Notes: generated from the letters alone by a model not told the origin. Positions 1 through 12,504 are shown, counted from the stretch's first letter. The stretch: 64,000 nt of DNA from Pseudocercospora fijiensis CIRAD86 (GCF_000340215.1 NW_006921535.1:4891528-4955527); one strand, 5' to 3'. Program-made: numbers and translations.

Positions 1-3000
1 TAGTTATTCTAATAGCTAGACTTTAAGTCTTTATTAATAGCTAGAGCTCTGCGGCTTTACGTATTATATTTCGGTACTATTCTATAGCTTATAATATCCG
101 TAGTCGAAGATACTCTAAGCGTAGATACGGCCGACGATAGTATATCTTAGGAAACGATAGATATACTTACCGACGTTTAAGGTAGCGCGTAGGCTAGCTC
201 CGCGGATAAAGTATCGATAGCTAGACTTAGGTACAAGCAAGGTAAGTAGACGTACTATAGTCTCTTGCCTAAATGTGCTAGACGACCTCTTACTAAAACT
301 CTATATAATAGAGTTAAAACGTAGCCTAGGCCTTTTCGAGAGCTAGGCTGCAATATTCTTAGTATTACGGCCCCTAAATGTTAAGCTCGTCGTAAGTTAC
401 ACCTTAGCTAACAAGTCGTAGTATATGAATTTGTCTCTAGCATACTAATCCTATTTAGCTAGGTAATAATTAAGGGTAGACTATAAGGTATATTAACTTC
501 GTAGACCTTCGTAAGTATAGTGTCCTATACCGTTGCATTTTCCCTATTAGAAATCGCGAGAGATATCCTAGTAGCTAGCGGAATATATATTTAGACGTAC
601 TATTATAGAGGTTAGCGTTAGGGCCCGTTACTAGCCTAGATAATAGCGGTATATTCTAATACTGCAATCCGAGACGTTATAACTAATAATAATAATAGAC
701 TAGTAGTAGTAGTAGCCCGCGTAGGTACTCGCAGTCCTAGGAACATAGTATAGCGTAACTAACTTTCTTATCTCGGCTCTCTAAATTAACTACTAAGATA
801 TAACATTCCTCGGGAAGGTATAGCTTATAGTTCTCCTTATCCTAGCTAGCCTAGTAATCGCCTTTATACCGACTACTATAAGCTAAAGGTTGCTAATACT
901 ATATTTCCGCCTTGCTATCGGTATTTTCGGTATTTTGCTCGTAGTCTTATAGATATTACTACCGCTTACTATATAGGACAGGTTTCGATCTACCGACTTC
1001 GTTCTAGAAACTTTCTATAATAGTATTAGCTCTAATCCCTCGATCCGCGTTCTAGACTAGTACTATAGATTTATTAGCCTACTATTTAGCGGTTAGGAGT
1101 TCGGAGGCTACGATGCCTCCGTACTACTATCTAAAGAAACTCAATTTGCCTCGAAGACTATAGTAAGAGGTATACTACTCTCTATAGCGTCTACGGTACT
1201 ACTATCCCTACCGACCCTAGTCTTAGTCCTCTTCTCTATATAAGATTTCGACGCCTTAATCGCATCCTAATATACGAATAGGTAGGTAGAATTTCTAGTT
1301 TAAACGGTAGGTACTCGTATAGCAAGTACCGTATTATTATTAAACTAGATCGATTGTACGTATACTATAATAGCATATATACTATTAGCGTAGCGAGTTA
1401 TATACGTCCTTGCTAGGGACAATATCCTACTAGGATTGCGTACGCTACGACGTATTACTACGGGCGCGACGGTTCCGATAAATATAACTTTACTAGTTCT
1501 CTCGATAGCGATCGCAGTTAGCTTTCTCGTACTACGCTTAGCGGTAGCTTTTAGAGCAGTTACGGCGGCTACCGTAGTCTACTAGAGTATAGCCTACCTA
1601 ATTGTTTTAACTAGGCGTTATACTATTAGGTAGTCGGAAGCTTAACGTATTCGGGATAGGTCGTAGCTATCGAGGTTAGCGGGATCTATTAGTATCGCCT
1701 AGCTTGTATTTCTCTCGGTCGTACTAATACTTCTATAAGAGATCCCTATTACTTTAACGGACTTCAATTATGCCCTAATCTGCCTTATAGTTATCGGTAG
1801 TGTTTCTAGTATTACTTAGGCGCTACCCGGTCCTTTCGGTGCTCGGAATTAGTTCTAAGGTCCTAAGATGCGATAGTAGTCGCTTTAAAGCCCCCTCGAT
1901 TACTATAGATAGTCTTTACTTAAAAACCTAGTTAGAGGTTAATAGGCAGTTAGCGAGGCGGTAAAGCGTCTCGTACGTATAAGTATTCTTCGTAAGACAT
2001 TACCTCCCGCCGAGCGTATATTATGCTTCCGTTTTAGAATATAACATCCTAATAAAGACTCGCCTTAGTAGTAACGTATGCCTATGCCTAGACATATATT
2101 AGCGCTATTTCGATCGCTATAATAGTTTATTAATTAACCTTAAATAGTTCCCTCTAGTAGCAAGTTTATACGGCTAGTATAAGGTATCGATCTCGAAAGG
2201 TAGTAGCGGCATTGTCGGCGATATTCTTCCCCTATAAAGATCCGTTTACTAATCTCTCTACGATACCGGGAAGCTACTTCTATTCTCGATCGTATAGTAC
2301 GTAGTTTTATTCCGAGCTACTAGATTTCAAAAGGTAGTAGAAAGATATAACGTATCTTAGTAGGTAAATAACTACCGTCGAGTAATAGCTAAGTAGATAG
2401 GCGAGCCTACTAGAGTAGCTAATACCTTCCGTATATACTACAAACTTATACTTATAGAGGTTAGAGATCGAGATACGATTCTTTATAGTTTTAGCATTAT
2501 ATATATCCTCTACTACCTCTTACTATTATATAGATATTAGTATATATTAAGCGGGAGAGGATCTATACTAGTACTAACTACGTCTAACTAGTCCTAGCCC
2601 TAGCTCTACTAAATTAACCTAAGTCGAAGATCTATATTAAATCTCGTTATACTACGCTATATAAGCTTTAGGATCTTTAAATCGTAGTCGTTATACTTGT
2701 CGAGTATCTAGCGTTAGAAATTGCCGTATATACTAGCGACTCGTAGATAAGCCTATAAATACAAGATTAGTATATACTTAGGAGTATAGGATAATAGGAC
2801 GTCTACCTAGAAGCCGAAGTCTAGAATAAGCTAGGCCTGCTCTATAACCTCGTCTATAGTGTCTCTACTAAAGCTCTAGATAGTATAGTTGTCTCCGGTA
2901 AGCCTAATATTGTCTTAGACCTTAATACTAAATTCGATGTTTAGGACCGGCTCTCGCGATCCTATTATAGCTCTCTAAATACTATATAGTATAGCAATCT

Positions 3001-4950
3001 TACGTTCTTTCTAGTAGTAATTAAAAGTTAGATTATATACCTTAATAATATACAGTATACCCTCCTAGATTATAGCCTATAAGCTACTATTTATACTCTA
3101 TCTCTCGAAATCCTAGTTCTATAATACTAGCCTCTTCTACGGTCCTAACTTTTCCGTCTAGAAGACACGTAAGCGTAGTATCTCTTAGAAGAGACCTAGA
3201 AAGGCTTCGTAGTATTAGTGCGAGGTAAAAGTATAGTTATTACGATCGCGCTTTGTATTCTACTCCCCTTACCTCGTCTATCGCTAGTAGAAAGTAGGTA
3301 GAGTCTATCTCTACTTAGACCTCTAGCGAGAAGAATTGGTAGTGCTAGCACGTAACAGCTGTTTTGGGCTTAGACTTACGGGTTACTTATCCGAACAGCT
3401 AATTAAAACACTACCTAAGAATTCTTCCTACTAGAGGTCTAACAGCAAACCGCTCTATTTTAGTCTTCCGATGCGCTCGATAGTAGTAGCCTGCTCTACG
3501 CCGAGTCGATTAAGTAGCACGATCTATATAGTAACTATCCCGGTTAGGAGGGTGAATCCCTAGAATACAAGGCTCTTGCCCTCTCCTATACGAGCGATTA
3601 TTAGAACGTCTGCTTAGCTATAGATAAGCGCATATAGGCATTCGATCTGCGCCTCTATTAGCTAATATTCTTCGCCTAGATGTAACATATCGAGGATCTT
3701 TACTAAACCGGCGATAATGATGTCGCGCTATATAGGCTCTACTTCTAGGTGTTAGCCGGCTTCCTATACTGTTTCTTATACGAAAGCAAGGCTCTCGGTC
3801 TTAATATTAGCGTATCTTCTCTTAAAATAGTCGAGGAATCGATTACGTCTTCCTAGAAGTAGTGTTAGTTTCTTAATGCTAAAGTCGGGGCGCTTACGGT
3901 TAATAGCTGCACGGCCTAGCAGCGCTGCCTAGTAATGAACTAGTCGAGCGGACTTAATAGCCGCGTTTAGCGCCTTCTCCTCGTTACGCCTCTTACGGCG
4001 CTACTTTTAGCTTGTTATCGTATACGGTGTGTTCGGGTTTGCAGATTGAATAGACTAGAGGTACTATAGGTTAGAGAGACTACGTAACAAAGAACAAACG
4101 CGAAGAGGCGAGTATATACCCTAGAAACGCGTAATGCACGCGAAGTCCGTACGGCTTGCTTATAGAAGTAAAGGACGACAATGCGATAATAAGGAATCGA
4201 GATATAGCGAAGCAGACACTTAGAGGTTCTAGAGCGCACTAGAAAGGTAGATTCCCGTAGTTGTCTAAGTATTATATAGCGTTTCTTCATCTATAGGTAT
4301 ATAGGTTAGGTAGGCTCTATAGCTAGCACATCGAGAGTGTCTACATTTACTAGCTATAACATTCGTATTGCTCGATTTATTTTTATACAAATAACGGGGT
4401 AGGAAAATTTATTATATTACCTAGGAACCGTCCTATGCATTTACTATAGTTAGAGTCGTAGTTGTTAAGCTATAAATCTATCTTTGTAAAGGTAGTAGTA
4501 CTAGACCTCTATAGCACTACCCGCTCCTAGCGGTTTGCTATTAGGCGCTTCGCTTAAGAGGAGGAACGACGCTATACCTAATGTAGTATAGTGCTGTTAC
4601 GTGCATCCGAATTCCTTACTTACATAGCATATACTCCTCTTAACGAAGCGCCTGAATAGAGGTAGGGTAGAGTTAGTAGTCGAATATAAATATAACGAGC
4701 AAAGCTAAGCTACCGTAAGCGTAGATAGGAAAGCTTAAGAATAAGGCTAACTGCTACGATAGTAGCGATAATACGAATCTACGATATTGCTAGTATAGAC
4801 CGCGATATTTTAGGTTCTAGAGGTCGATACTAGGTAACGTAGCTTATATATTAGTCGAGGGAGGTATTAAACATTAGCTAGGAATAGCCGGTCTAGCAGC
4901 TAGCCGTAAAGAGTAACATTACAGAACTAGGATCCCGGAACGCTTATCTA
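1..4950. other. RIP-mutated DNA, identity unknown
   Basis: The whole stretch has the RIP look: many TAG and TATA, abundant CG, few CA or TG. I recognise no domain, LTR or terminal repeat in it. On the plus strand 3601-3960 reads as one frame of about 120 codons interrupted only by TAG and TAA, with a hydrophobic Trp/Phe/Tyr-rich composition if TAG is read as former TGG. This suggests a decayed coding region rather than random DNA. Another plus frame around 2700-3300 behaves similarly. It could be a duplicated gene block or a transposon cut off by the window edge. The small open frame at 4015-4290 (minus) shows nothing recognisable. Confidence 0.6.
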
Positions 4951-5049
4951 TTAGTATAGAGCTGCCCTATAGCTTGCTTGTAACGTGCCGTGTTTTAAGC
5001 TTTCTATATTATCTCGATAATAGCGCTAGCGGTGCTTTCGAAACTACGT

Positions 5050-6741
5050 AGAGTCGTATTTTTCGTATCGTCTCTAATGCTTATTATCCTAGTCTTTCGA
5101 TCTCTCCGGTAAGATACTAATAACTATAGGCGGCGACTATAATTGTATATTAATAATCTAGTAGGTTCAACTCCGTCGAACGTTCTTATATATATTTATA
5201 TAATATCTTAGGTACGCTAAGACTAACACAAAAGTCTGCGGCAATATCTCCGCTATATACGATATAGCCTAGCTTCCGTAAGACAGTCCTAATTAGTGTC
5301 TTACCTACTAGGCATATACTAAATAAGACTCAACTTAGAATACCGGAGATCCTAGGGACAGATTGCATTCCTACTACTAATCGTCTCGGGCCGTTTAATT
5401 ACTATAGTACGGCACCGTCTCCTCGTTACCTACTGTAGGACACTATTAACTAGAAATAGCTCTAGGCTAAGTGCCGTATAAAGAATTTTATAGACGTTAA
5501 TCTATCTATACTACTACGGCGGCTTCGTATACTAACTCCTAGTCTAGAAGAAGCACTCGAGGTAAGCGACCGAGACTTCTTAACTACTAGACGAATAGTA
5601 GTAGTGTTACGAGGATAGGATAATTTTAGCTAGACTAAGTATAAGCTAGCCTAGATACGTAGTCTTATCGCGGAACTAGCCTTAGATACTAGAGGTAAAT
5701 ACGAGGTCTTTATCCTTGTCGATATATATAATCCCTACCTTGACTTGTTCGACGCTTAGATATATACTAATATACTAGAGCGCACGGTCCCGAAAGAGTT
5801 CCGCGACCTAGCCCTACTGTACAGTGAGCAATTACTCCGCGCGTAGTACCCTAAAGTTAGTCATTACAACTCGAGAAATCAGACGTACTAGGCTCTCCAA
5901 ATCTTTAGTTTCACATTCCAGGAGTACGACTTCGTGTGGCAGCTTGAAGTGGATGTAAGATTTACTAGTTATACGGCATCAATGCTTACAAATGCTGCAG
6001 AGTAGGCCGAACGACAGCCACGGAAGAATCTTTGGGAGAGAAACGCTCGTTGGTACATACATGAGCTGTGGAACAACAATTACTCTACCTTCTTGGCATA
6101 GGTAGACGCAGACATTCCTAACGGCCAAGGCATTTGGGGCCCTCACCAAGATGCCTATCTCTACGTCAAACCGCAAGGCCCTCTTTCCCCAGCTCGCAAC
6201 GCTACGCAATGGGGTGTAGGGGAGTCTCTAGACCTGATTACACTTGCTCCGATTGTAGATCCTGTAGGCCCGGATTGGTTATATGAAGATATTGTATACG
6301 GGTTTGAACCAGTAACCATGTTTCCAAGACGCATGGCTATGATCAGCATAACACGAACTTCCCGGCGCCTACTGCGATTGATATCTCTGAGGCAGCGGAC
6401 GGTTGGGTCGTGGGTCGTTAGCGAGTCTACAGCGGAGACGTAGTGCCTTTTACATGGCCTGAAAGCCGTATATGTCCCACACCAAATTACGTTTACGCCC
6501 GATGCCGACATCTATTCCGTAGAGGAATTTGACAAGCTGCTGCACAGAGGGTCACCATCGAATTTTGGCAGGTGGTTTGCATTCCAGTTTTCTGTGGAGT
6601 GAAAGCACGTTACTTCCCGACTTCCGCTGGCTGAAGGCAAGCTATTTTTACATAGCAGGAAAGGCGTCAAAGCTGTGGCAAGAGTACACCAATGGGTCCT
6701 GCTCTCATGCGTTGATATTGCATCCTGTGAAGGAGGACTGA
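5050..6741 (+). pseudogene. DUF3405-family protein, RIP-damaged and frameshifted
   Basis: Read on the plus strand in one frame from about 5220, this matches what I know of the fungal DUF3405 (PF11885) family, secretory-pathway proteins of unknown or glycosyltransferase-like function. Seen: a stretch ending CIPTTNRLGPF (about 5370), the NWKW/LQAKC block (about 5450), EYEVFILV-like strand at about 5690, WQLEVDVR at 5938, RKNLWERNARWYI at about 6020, WGVGESLDLI at about 6210, and a final LHPVKED before TGA at 6739. Upstream of about 5900 nearly every Trp/Gln position is TAG; downstream only a few are (for example 6003 and 6099). A one-base frameshift near 6565-6570 separates the last ~55 codons. 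The start codon could not be placed because the 5' end is too mutated. Family assignment is from motif memory. Confidence 0.7.
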
Positions 6742-7938
6742 TCCCATGGCTGATTATCCCAGCTTCATGGAGACGATTACCCGTGGGTTGTTGGCCTCGC
6801 TGAGGCAGTGGATGTTGCTTCGAGTGGATGCGTCAACGAGGCCAGGACCAGCAGTGCCTGTTGTTTTGCAGTGGAATGAAAATTGAAAGAATCCGAGCGA
6901 CCTGATTTCCGGCGAACAAAACTCGTTGTGGCCGCGGTATTAGCGTGTGAAGGTTCATCCTCGTAAAGCTTTCAACACTGTATCACGAGGCTTCGTGTTA
7001 GGGAGAGGGAAGGTATCAGTTTAGAACGGCTTGTATGAGGTGGAAGAAATTGCGTTGATACTGTAAGAATGTACAGCGCGATACGCGTGCTTAGATCATA
7101 GCGTTCGCTGAGAGCAGTAGCTTCGTCACAAGCGGTCGTGATATGTGCACTGATAATATTCGATCCTGAATCTTGCAAGTTCATCGTGTTATTGAATCCT
7201 TGCAGGTTGGCTTCGCGGCTTCGCGGCGTCGTCGGGAGTGCTTATATATTTTCCAATACACGTTATCATACTCTGCCCTCCTATCTCGTGTGACGCTCTC
7301 CGCCGTGTGAACGTATGAGAAGAACTACGTTGATGGCTGACCTCGGTGTCTTCAAGACATGAACTGCTGGTATTGTAGGAATGAGGTTACCTGGGGCCAT
7401 TGTTGGCTATCGAACGCGTGAGACCATCCGCAGGATCGAGCTCGGGAGCCGGTAATTCAGCCAGATTGTACGTAACAAGTTGCGAATCTTGAGGAAGTCG
7501 TAGTCAACAGGAATCGTCTAAAGTGGCTACGACCTGCCGCTCGTTAAAGACTGACAAGAATGATAGCTTTGGGAAGTTCGAACAGTAAGACGATCACAGC
7601 CAGTTGGGCATTCAGGGGATTAAGCCTTAATTGAGCTCGACCGGACTATTTGAAAGCCAGTCTTGGAACATTCGGAACATACTGTACGCTCCGACTCCCT
7701 GGGAAAGATCTGACGCCACAGGGAGACGACAGCTCCACGCCTATGCATCGTATCCTTCCCATATAAGAAGATCTTGTTGTAAACGTAGCCCTTTCCGTAG
7801 CTATTCTCTTCCTGCTGCTCGTACGAGCTGCGACCGAGTGGGCTCTGCACCACGTTGCTCTGCTTTGACCGTGTCGGTGTTGACTGGCTGCAGCACTACC
7901 GTAATGCTCGGGCGAGGCTCCGGTGTGCCCGGTCCCAA
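6742..7938. other. Low-copy DNA without a recognised gene
   Basis: Base composition is ordinary here, with CA and TG present and no RIP signature. The open frames are short, overlap on both strands and show no recognisable motif. It may be intergenic DNA or UTR beyond the DUF3405 remnant. Confidence 0.5.
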
Positions 7939-7940
7939 TT

Positions 7941-8050
7941 TCTATCCAAGCCGTTGCACTATCTTTGTAGGCCTTCGTTCCTGTCCCAAGTCGGCAAAGA
8001 CTTCTTCTATCTAAGCCTTTGCGCTATCTTTGTAGGCCGTTGTTCCCATT
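7941..8050. repeat. Tandem duplication, 65-bp period
   Basis: The block starting TCTATCCAAGCC at 7941 recurs as TCTATCTAAGCC at 8006, followed in both by a shared CTATCTTTGTAGGCC. The second copy runs into the left arm of the foldback repeat at 8000-8235, so the duplication and the inverted repeat share sequence. Confidence 0.75.
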
Positions 8051-8235
8051 GCTTTCCCTCGGTTTTCTAGCAATTTACCCAAATCGCTAGGCAATCCTGC
8101 CAGTCAACTGCTCAATTTGTCGACGACAGTTACTAATCTAGACAGCGACTTAGGCAATGTGCTAGAAAACCGAGGGAAACCAATGGGAACAACGGCCTAC
8201 AGATATGGTACAAAGGCTTGGACAGAAGGTTTCTT
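8000..8235. repeat. Large imperfect inverted repeat (foldback)
   Basis: The left arm (about 8000-8095) and right arm (about 8140-8235) are near reverse complements. The best core is CCCTCGGTTTTCTAGCA at about 8056-8072 against its complement at about 8161-8177; a shorter, weaker match continues toward the centre around AAATCGCT. The loop is about 45 bp. The arms are not RIP-mutated. This could be a foldback or MITE-like element, or a local inverted duplication. I could not define flanking target duplications. Confidence 0.75.
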
Positions 8236-8748
8236 TACCGACCTAGGGGTTGTAGAGGGCACGGGCGTGCGGGGTGGAATCGGCGGGCGGGACAGCGGGA
8301 GTCTAGACAGCTCTGCAGGGAGAGACTCGAGAAGACACGTTGCTGAGGCCATTGCGCGCGTGGAAGAGGTACCACCAACGAACGAGGCCGATTGTAGGAG
8401 CCTACGGTTGGGTGTCGGGCGGGTGTCGTTATTCTCCTTACCAGAGCTGCCCGTCAGACCAGTGCTCTCTCGATCGCTCATCAAGTCCGTTGCGGTCACG
8501 CTGGCGCCAGTCCGGCGCTCCTGCAGTGCCTTTGGGGCTGGTGGCGTGTCTGAAGCATTCGTCGAGACTGAGCACTTTCTCGGTTGAGACGGCGCGATAG
8601 CATGCGCTCGTGGCTCTGGCCGCGGCTCCGAGGAGGCTATGGATGCAAAGGTAGAAGTCGGAGACAGGTAAGAATGGGAGAGTGTCGTGTAGATTCGTGA
8701 AGTGTCGGATGCGATCCTGCGAAGACCTGCGTCGGGCACGTAGGGCAT
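8197..8748 (-). CDS. Hypothetical disordered protein, doubtful
   Basis: This is the longest minus frame in the clean left region, 183 codons from ATG at 8748. It is rich in Ser, Pro, Thr and Arg, with a proline-rich tail (PPIPPRTPVP) and a GKENNDTRP segment, as in many disordered fungal proteins. The frame continues upstream past a TGA at about 8755 into another 120 open codons, so it could be the last exon of a larger gene or chance in GC-rich DNA. Its 3' end overlaps the right arm of the foldback repeat, which argues against a conserved gene. No domain recognised. Confidence 0.25.
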   Translation of the reverse strand: MPYVPDAGLRRIASDTSRIYTTLSHSYLSPTSTFASIASSEPRPEPRAHAIAPSQPRKCSVSTNASDTPPAPKALQERRTGASVTATDLMSDRESTGLTGSSGKENNDTRPTPNRRLLQSASFVGGTSSTRAMASATCLLESLPAELSRLPLSRPPIPPRTPVPSTTPRSVKKPSVQAFVPYL

Positions 8749-9392
8749 ATATCTGCTTCACGCGTGCCTGCGGCGTACGCAATGCGCCATGTCGACAAGC
8801 TCTGACGTCGCTGCAATCGTGCGCTCTCGCCCAACAAATGCACCCTGCGCGAGCTCCTTCGTAATGTCGCAGGCTGCGCGGAAGCGTCTCGTCGTACCCA
8901 TCTCCCACGTCTCACCGCGTCGTTCGAGGACGTCGAGAGGCCGCAGACGTGTTACAGCCGTGCAGCATGCCCCGGCCGACCGATGCCGTCCGCGCGCACC
9001 ACGCCGTCGCCCATCCATTCGACCACAGCGTCCGATCCAGTCGCAGGAAGAGCCCATCGCTCGGCCATTGGTGCCCCCGCTGCAGTCTGTTCGAGCTCTT
9101 GAAGGTCCGCTGCCAGAGGTCGTCATCGAAGATGGGAGATCCTACTACCTAGAGCCATCAGAGGAAGGATGGCGGATGGCTCGAGCAGGAAGATCGGTTG
9201 ATCAGGGCATCGCAGCGAGAGGGGTGCGAGGCAGGCGTGCCTGTCTGCGGATGCGTCGAGTGACGGTGTCGGTAGAGGAGAGAAGAGAAGAAAGAGAAAG
9301 CGTGCAGTTGGGAATGTTTTCGCGCGGCGAGGCCAGGAGGCACATTCCAGTCCATGTCGGTGGGTGGGTGAAAGTCCGGCCGACTCCTCGCG

Positions 9393-9449
9393 TAACGCGT
9401 CCTCGCCACTTCCCCGAGCCCCAGCTACCCGCCCGAGCCCCAGTGATAC
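9393..9449. repeat. MULE left terminal inverted repeat (unmutated)
   Basis: Contains TTCCCCGAGCCCCAGC and GCCCGAGCCCCAGT. It pairs with 12696-12752 with differences almost only at CpA. Just inside lies a perfect-stem hairpin with one mismatch at 9449-9470 (CAGTGGATT / AATCCGCTG). Confidence 0.85.
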
Positions 9450-9829
9450 AGTGGATTATGGAATCCGCTGTTCCTAACAAAATCGCGTGGGGAAGCGATT
9501 TCCGGATCCCCGCAACTACTACCGACCGGGCAACCACTACTGCTAGCCATGAAGCTAAAGTTTGTTAGCAAATCAGTAGTATAGCAAAATTCAAGGTGTT
9601 GTTAGTTGCTATCTACTTAGGTCTAAGCGGGTTACGACCTGCAGCCTTATAACTACGCGAGGCTATATATACTAGCTTATACTAGTCTCTAGTCTGCTAG
9701 CTAGCCTGTTGCTGCATATAATACTACTGCTAAGTAAACTAATAGTGCTGCTACTAAGTGAACTAATAGTGCTATTGCTATAGCACCTAGTAATAAAGTG
9801 GCCGTCCTATTAGCTGTATAAGTGACTAT

Positions 9830-12504
9830 TATTGTTATTGTTGCTAGTGTTGCTAAGCAGCCTGTCGTTGCTGCTGTTCAAATAACGCCGCCTACTATCG
9901 GCTATGTTTAATCTATTACTAAGTGCGCTGTTCTTTACGCGCTCGAAGGTTATTAAGCTCTTGCCGTAGAAGGTCTAGCTTAGAAGGAGGTTATAGTTAT
10001 AGTTTAACCGGAAGTGATGGCTCTTAACGTAGATTATAGCACTCGAAGCTAGAAGGGTAGTAGGTAGAGCTATATAGTCGATTAGCCTTCTAGTAAGGAT
10101 ACTGTTAAGTACGGCATTGGCTCTTTACGCACTTATAGTGCTTAATAGTCGTCCGCAACTAAGTAAGCGATACGCTAGGCTCGAGTACGAAGGCCGCTAT
10201 TCTTAGTATTGTTGTCTTCTGCTTCTTAGCGACTACTGTCTTATTTAAGTCGTCTAATTCTCGAGCCGTTGCTATACGTTTTGTTGTATACAACGTCGCT
10301 CCGCTAGTAAGAGGTTTACGGTTGCTATAGATTACCTATAGCTCTCGAATACGGTGCGAGTTAAAGAGCCGTGCCTTCTTAAAGTCGATAAACTAGTAAG
10401 CGTAGAAGTGAGAAGGCAATAGCACTATACGGCTACCCTCTGTCTCTAGAAGCTTTATAATATCGTAAAGGCACGGATAGCTATAGGTCTTAGATAGGTA
10501 GTCGTTATAGCGGCACTGTAGATAAGAATACGAGTATGCCGAGTACTTAATCTCGTTGCTATTAGCATTAACTATAGCCTTTAAAAGCGAGTTAGTACGC
10601 GAGTATAGAGCCTATACTTCGAGAAGGCAATAGTCGCTAATAACTCGAGTTATAGAAGACTAGAATAGACCGATTAAGGCCTTAGAACAGCGCTTCAGGT
10701 TGTCAGCGAGTGCAGCTCGGCGGCGGTCGTAGCCTTAGTACTACTAGTTAAGAAGCGACTCGAAGAGGGTAAAGATATCGTACCGACTGCTATAGTTTAA
10801 CTACTCCTTAATCCGACCGTAGGTTGCCTCGACTCGTAACGTTGTTTTACAGCTAAAGTGCATTACTTAGTTAGTCTAGTAGTGGACAATCTTCTCCTTA
10901 TAATACTACTAGTTATTGTTTAAATAGGACTTGAACTATAGAAACACGTTATCTAGCTTATAAGCCTTGTCGTTAAATTCTTCCTCGGACTAACTCTAGA
11001 CTATATAAGTAAACAGCTTCATAAACTGAGTAGTCCTTAGACTATTAGTCTACGAGCTATCGTTAGCCTTTACCTATACAAAGTCGCCTCGTTCTTTGCG
11101 TACTCGAGTTAATATATCTTGTTATAGGTGCTAGTCGCAGACGATATTCTTAGACTCTAGATATACCTCGTTAATCGCTAACATAAGAGCCGCTTTACGG
11201 TTAGTGCTAAAGACAATAGGTGGTAGACAACTATACTTCTCGAAGCTATTCCAGATTGACTGCAATAGCTATATAAAGGCCGCCTTATTAGGCTTCGGTT
11301 TAACAAGGCTAACACCGAGTTTAATCGTGTTATTTATCGGTCTAGCGGCGACAATATCTAGCAACTCGAGGTTGTATAAATTGGTGCTGTAAGTCGTGTC
11401 TAAATAGATAATATATAGCGTATCCTTGTAGGCAGAGAGCGACCGTAGATAGAGGGCAACTATTAACCGAATTACACTATTCTTAGGATTAGTTGTTATC
11501 TCGTAGAAGATTGAATTCTCGTCTAGTAGCTTAACCATTCTCTCGGCCTAGTTTAACTCTCTTCGAGCGACAGTATTACGGTTGAAAGCAATATTATAGA
11601 CGTCGTATAGCTTTAGAATAACTCCCTAGCCTCGGAAATAGGCTATAATCTTCGAGGTTGGCATTCGTAACTACTGTAATCGCTCTAGTTACTTAAGGAA
11701 TTGCTAAGACCTCGTACGGACACGCATATTAGTTAATAAGACAACGTCGTTAGGTCTATAGTTATACTAGCAATGTATATCTTTAGAAGAGTAGCGAATA
11801 CACTACTTACTATCCGGCGTACGAGGGTCGACAGCAATAGCGTAGAAATAGAATTTATAGCCAATCTTCTTCGTCTTCTTCTTCGCCTTATTAGTCGTTA
11901 TCTAGGTGCGTTTGTTAGGCTTACTAAAGTAGCCGCAGACGTAGAGATAGCGGTATTTGATACTATCCTTGTTCTTCTTAGGTTTCTACTCTTTAAACTC
12001 GAATCTAGTGTCTATACTAAACGACTAAATATAGCGTACGAGCGCATTCTTCGAAGGAAACGACGACTAGCGAGGCAATGGCCTACGAGGGCGCTTAATC
12101 GTTACAAACTCGTGCTTTTGAGGTCGCGGCGATACTAATCGATATTCTAGCAGATTAATACGCTCGCGCGGTAGCGACAGCGACAGTAAGCGCGAGCGGC
12201 CTCGAATACGTGTCTCCGAGACAAATTGAACCTCTTCCTACGACTTAATAACTACCGCCGAGAGCGCGCCTTCTATACCTTCTACCTCCATTTCTACCTC
12301 CTTCTACGACTTAATAACCACCGCCGAGAGCGCGCCTTCTATACCTTCCACCTCTATTTCTACCTCCTTCTACGACTTAATAACTACCGCCGAGAGCGCG
12401 CCTTCTATACCTTCTACTACCGCCGCCGCCGCCGCCGCCGCGCCGTTACCGCCGCCGGCGATAACTTCATCGAGAAACTCGTCGTAGGATAGAGATTTAG
12501 CCAT
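9830..12504 (-). pseudogene. MULE transposase, many in-frame stops
   Basis: The ATG at 12504 opens MAKSLSYDEFLDEV, followed by a Gly/Ala run (eight Ala codons), then three 22-codon repeats. A region of about 150 residues follows that could be the FAR1/WRKY-like DNA-binding part. The MULE catalytic core lies at about 11200-11540: it reads YIIYLDTTYSTNLYNLELL, then IVAARPINNTIKLG, the usual D-x-T-Y-x-T-N start of the MULE domain. Toward the C-terminus, about 10460-10560, a C-x-H / P-C-x-H arrangement in RIP-mutated form (LQCRYND...SYPCLYDI) resembles a SWIM zinc finger. Nearly all stops are TAG. The 3' end is approximate. Confidence 0.75.
12235..12420 (-). repeat. 66-bp tandem repeat in transposase N-terminus
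   Basis: Two full copies (12235-12300, 12301-12366) and a partial third (12367-12420) of a 66-bp unit, so 22 codons per unit and frame-neutral. Each unit encodes VEGIEGALSAVVIKS followed by a TAG (former Gln or Trp) and KEVE. It is followed toward the start codon by a GCG run encoding polyalanine. Confidence 0.9.

Noticed and set aside
7631..8070. Overlapping open frames on both strands
   Set aside because: They cover the tandem and foldback repeats and show no protein-like motif.
8789..9568. 259-codon open frame on the plus strand
   Set aside because: It is Arg-rich without any domain, overlaps frames on the other strand in GC-rich DNA, and runs through the MULE left terminal repeat into the element.
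11773..12492. Plus-strand open frames with Arg/Leu-rich translations
   Set aside because: They are the antisense of the MULE transposase and of its repeats and polyalanine run.
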